Part shown: positions 31,759 to 35,356 of the stretch, piece after piece
Layout: the number at the start of each line of letters is the position of its first letter
Numbering within the stretch: position 1 is the first letter of the stretch
NCBI GenBank assembly: GCA_001687465.1
Contig: LVLI01000372.1
Coordinates: forward strand, 1 to 35,356
From: Halocafeteria seosinensis
Taxonomy: Eukaryota > Sar > Bigyra > Bicosoecida
Reading direction: 5' to 3'
Length of the DNA: 35,356 nucleotides
Notes under the pieces: generated by a model
What the model was told of the DNA's origin: nothing
The model's database searches: none
The model's input: the letters and a program-made list of their open reading frames with translations, nothing else
Translations under genes and position numbers: made by a program

Positions 31759-34700
31759 TCATTCTTCTTCTCCTCTCTCAAAATTGAGTATCGAATGAGC
31801 CATACGCTCACTACCTATAACATTCGGTACTTTGCCGCCAGTAAGAGTATTCAGAGCACGAGCGATTTCTGCGGAGCTCATTTGTTCCCCTTCGTTTTGC
31901 AAGCACTCTTGCAAGTACTTCCAGCTAACGGCTGTGTTGATGTTCTCTGGAGGATAACGATCCTCGTCATCGGGATTATCCTGCTGAGGAGCATCTTCGT
32001 CCTCGTCGACTAGGTCCTGAGGGGGCCTTCTCTCAGCTCTATCTCGGAGGAATTGCAAAGCATCTGCGATTTCGGCTTTACTCTCCCCAAGTACTGGCCT
32101 GTGGTTAACAAATAATTTGACAACAGTTCCGAGATCGACTTCTTCCACGGTTTTACCTTCTTCTGCAAAGTTCCCGTATCGTACTTCGTTCAGCAAAGCC
32201 TCCGTTTCTTCTTCAGTGGGATAGTAGCCCAATGCGCGAACTAGGTTTGGCAACTCGTCGAGGGGTAGGGTGATACCTGCTCGGCGAGGAGCAGTACTGT
32301 CCTCACCCGCACTGCGAATTTGGGCATAAGCAAAGAAGTCACACATATCCTGATAAAGTTTCCCTTCAGCCCCTCCTTCTAGCATATTCAGGAACGGATT
32401 CAGACCTTCTCCTCCAGCTGCCGCCAATTGCTCCATGGCTAAGGTGTCTACTTCCCACAAAATCACAGTACAGTCATCACCTCCAGCAGTGAGCATATGT
32501 CGCCCGTCCGTCCCAGCCGCTAACTCTTCGACAGAACCTGGGTGAGCAACAATTCCCATACTCTTATGGGGGTTACCGTCTAGGGGAAGCATGATTACAC
32601 CAACAACTTTCTCAGTAGTCCTATATACGAGAAACTGTGGCCGCGTGTCATCTCCACTGTATTTGTCTTCGTTCGCATTCCGCAACACGGCCATTCTAGC
32701 TATAGGGCCGCCATAAGTCGGTGACAGAACCGTGCGGCGACAAGTCCTCGTCTCAGCGTTCCACAGCTTAAATTTATACTCGTCATTTGCTGTAATCACC
32801 ATACGCTCTCTTCGCGCCGCTGCCCTAGCAGCTTCTTCACGGTCTCCCTTTTCGGTACTTTCTTCCGCCTCCTCCTCTTCCCCACCGTCGGTCTCCTTCT
32901 TATCCTCTACGTCGCCTGCGCGACTGCTTGTTTTACCAGTCGACGTGTCCCTTCCTTTACTGGAGGTGCTCTTGCTAGAGGGGTACCACAGACAAGCCGT
33001 AGGGATTGCTGACTGCTCAACTTTCACTCTAGGGCCTCTCAGTTGTACGCCCCTCTCGGGAGTGGATTCGTCGACATTATACTGCACCATTCTTCTGTCT
33101 TTCCCAACACTAGCTAAGAGCTGTTCACCCTCTTCGGTACAGTCAAAGTTCAGCCCTGATATTGGCGCATTGTGAGTGCGCGCCCTACCAATATATGTCC
33201 ATTGATAAACTGTTCTAGTTTGCTGCTCTTCCCCTTCCTTTAACTCCCATTGCTTTTTGCCTTGAGCTTGGCTGTTGTCTATGGTAGTCTGCGTGTATTC
33301 GCAGATAGCAACATATCTGGCTTTATCTGCCACAGCTAAGTACTTCCCATCCGGGGAGAATGAAATGTGACTGATTGGATCATTTCCTACACGCAGCGGT
33401 TCCTGTACATCATGTAGATGTTCGCTATCCAAGAATAAGATCTCTCCACGGGACGTACACAGGGCTATAGTATTACCCGCTGGATCAAATGCGCACCTCT
33501 CTGGCACATGTACGGAGGTATCTAGTATTCGTACCATGAGAAGTGCCTTTTCTTCATAGTCCCACAATTGAAGCGCACCTTTTTGTGAGGCAATAATAAC
33601 GTGGGGAACATTCATTTGAGGTTGCACCGCAATAGCAGTCACTGCGCCGTCGGCACTTTGGACGAGTACTGTGCCCTGGCGATCTAGAACCGACAAAGAA
33701 CTAAACGCAGATGCTTCCATGCCCACGATCAATCCACGGCGTGTTCCTACAATGAAGTCTGGTAGCTGCTCAGGTGACGCAGTGTCATCTTTAGAAAAAG
33801 AAATGCTAGTTATTGGCCCAGCATTGATATCTTCATACCAGGCGATAAGGCGTAATTTGTAATCAAAAACTCGTACACTTCCATCCTCAGTGCCACACAC
33901 AAGGTGGGTACCACACGTTGTGAAGACTTCTATCGCTACTTGTTGCGCTTCTTCAAAGCCTGGTATACTGGACCCCTCATCTTTCGTCAGCCTCACTAGC
34001 TTCATTGCTTGCTTTTCATATGTTTTCCCTTCTTGCAGAGACATAGGTTGCGTATCCCACAGGACAGCGTCACCGGCCTTCGTCCCGGAGACAGCATAGG
34101 TTGTATCCGCCAAGAACGTTGTTACGGTAAATGGCGCAATCGTAGAGCCCAGCTGCTTGGAACTAACTGGTGGAGCAAAAAAAGACATTTCAGCGATGTC
34201 ATCTGAATCTTCTTTGGCATTCTCATCTGGATCCTCCTTGCTTAGCTCCTCTACCGCCCAGAATACCACGCGCTCTTCGCCGTTTGTCACGAGTTCTGAA
34301 ATGTTACTTGGATTGAATGCTACATGGAAATGTGGCTCCGAAGTAGGTAGTTCAGCAGCTGCTATCGGTGTATCTCGGTCCACCGTCCACTCCCATACCG
34401 CAATTATCTGGGGGTCTTCCACTTCTGGTGGTTGATACGATAGCGTGGCTATACGCGTAGCATCTGGAGAGAGATCAATGGCACTCACTCCGTAGGGATG
34501 CGGCTGTACAAAATTATATCACCATGCAATGTCATCGAGTGACCATCATGTGACCGGACGTACATTGAATATCGTCTTTACTGGAGAACGGGAGATACTA
34601 TCCCAAATCACGATCATGCTATCCTCGCCTTTGTCGGTTGTTACGATCCATCTTTTGTCACGGCTTACAGCACAGGCGGTGATGTGATTACACTGTTGAA

Positions 34701-35142
34701 AGCAAATAGTCACCAATGCAAATCAACGAGCGCTTCGTTCCTTTCAACACTACAACATACATGACCGAGCAGTAAATATTGCTTGTCTGACCGAAAATCA
34801 AAGATAACGCCAATGTGCGCAGCTGGATAAAATATGGCCTGAGGGAACAGAGCGACCCATTTGTCATTGCCATCAACATCCCACAGTCACTGAGTGCCAC
34901 GCAACGCATTAATGAATGGCACTTACATCTCTGCGTTTATCCACTAAGCTGTGCGCTCCATTCGGTATGGAGCTGTTGAACCCGAAGACCCAGCTCGGTA
35001 CCTGCGAGAGAAGCCCAATGCGTTATGGTGTAGTGTATGATTCCTAAAACAGACGGGAGAAATTAGCATATAAAGCATGCAGGAAGCTTACCAGAGGCTT
35101 CGGTGCCGACGTTAAGTCGCCGGGGGTGTTGTTTCTCGCCAT
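31759..35142 (-). CDS. CFAP251: Cilia- and flagella-associated protein 251 (WDR66), WD repeats with EF-hand-like C-terminus
   Basis: Exons 35092-35142, 34927-35001, 34761-34838, 34564-34692 and 31759-34503 give 1025 residues. The four upstream exons were found by family continuity: SWVFGFNSSIPNGAHSL, AIFYPAAHIGVIFDF, then ITACAVSRDKRWIVTTDKGED and VIWDS, matching the conserved start of the family's beta-propellers. Many WD repeats extend to about residue 790, with strongly conserved GNPHKSMGIVAHPG and TAGGDDCTVILWE. The C-terminal part carries the EF-hand-like region (LPNLVRALGYYPTEEETEALLNEVRYG, then a VKLFVNHRP segment) typical of this protein. CFAP251 belongs to the calmodulin- and spoke-associated complex at radial spoke 3 and is needed for motility. 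An acidic/basic low-complexity insertion interrupts the propeller near residues 630-690. Confidence 0.95.
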
Positions 35143-35356
35143 CCTGTTGTATGCGATACGCTGAGCTGCTTTCTGATTCCGTTCCCTTCAGCATCAGGCG
35201 GTCTTGTCCTTACCTTATTTTGACCCAGCGTCCCACCTCACAATGCAACTGCGCGTGGACTAGCTCAAACTAAACGGCATCAAGTTGGCTGGGCTTGAAG
35301 TTATCCGTCTGCAGACTGCGGCGGAGTCTCACTGACTGTCTCAGGCCCTCAGCCTT
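35143..35356. other. Upstream region of CFAP251, window edge
   Basis: 214 nt to the window end. No coding sequence recognised; it should contain the CFAP251 promoter. No TATA or X-box like element could be assigned. Confidence 0.35.

Overview
The window is nuclear DNA from a flagellated (ciliated) unicellular eukaryote with a compact, intron-rich genome. The evidence is 15 protein-coding genes, 14 of them complete and spliced with confidence, carrying 39 short GT-AG introns of 56-90 nt. Three genes are conserved ciliary proteins (BBS2, CFAP141, CFAP251). There are mitochondrial-type proteins (uS9m, an L51/S25/CI-B8-fold protein, a PPR-like protein) and typical eukaryotic membrane-traffic and ubiquitin proteins (a TBC Rab-GAP, a REEP/HVA22 protein, two RING-H2 membrane proteins). 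I cannot place the lineage from sequence alone; a heterotrophic or algal protist such as a stramenopile or alveolate would fit. No rRNA, tRNA, transposon, CRISPR or plasmid feature was found.

Layout. 515-3286 (+) TBC-domain Rab-GAP with a candidate N-myristoylation exon; 4161-6353 (+) kelch/TM/RING-H2 protein; 6889-7615 (+) small membrane protein with two RING-H2 fingers; 8173-9450 (-) orphan; 9824-11362 (+) kynureninase; 11363-14712 (-) large ankyrin-like orphan; 15538-16920 (+) mitochondrial ribosomal protein uS9m; 17001-19506 (-) six-exon basic/disordered orphan; about 2 kb without a gene; 21573-24352 (+) coiled-coil orphan; 24674-27103 (-) BBS2; 27667-28855 (+) organelle PPR-like protein; 28864-29316 (-) CFAP141-like; 29668-30489 (+) REEP/HVA22-like; 31188-31697 (+) L51/S25/CI-B8-fold protein; 31759-35142 (-) CFAP251.

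From 8173 onward genes almost strictly alternate in strand, forming five convergent pairs with very short or no space between stop codons (0 nt for kynureninase/ankyrin, 8 nt for PPR/CFAP141) and divergent pairs sharing 0.35-2 kb upstream regions.

Functional themes. The ciliary genes act in one organelle: BBS2 in the BBSome cargo coat, CFAP141 as a doublet-microtubule inner protein, CFAP251 at the base of radial spoke 3 in the calmodulin- and spoke-associated complex. The mitochondrial genes (uS9m, L51-fold, PPR-like) point to organelle translation and RNA handling. Four large predicted proteins (8173, 11363, 17001, 21573) have no family I recognise and hold most of the unexplained biology. 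No obviously new multi-gene system is visible; the oddest items are the kelch-RING/double-RING neighbours, the abutting convergent stops, the ciliary cluster and a 20-bp perfect palindrome in the long intergenic region. All gene models here were spliced by eye from reading frame, GT-AG sites and protein-family continuity.
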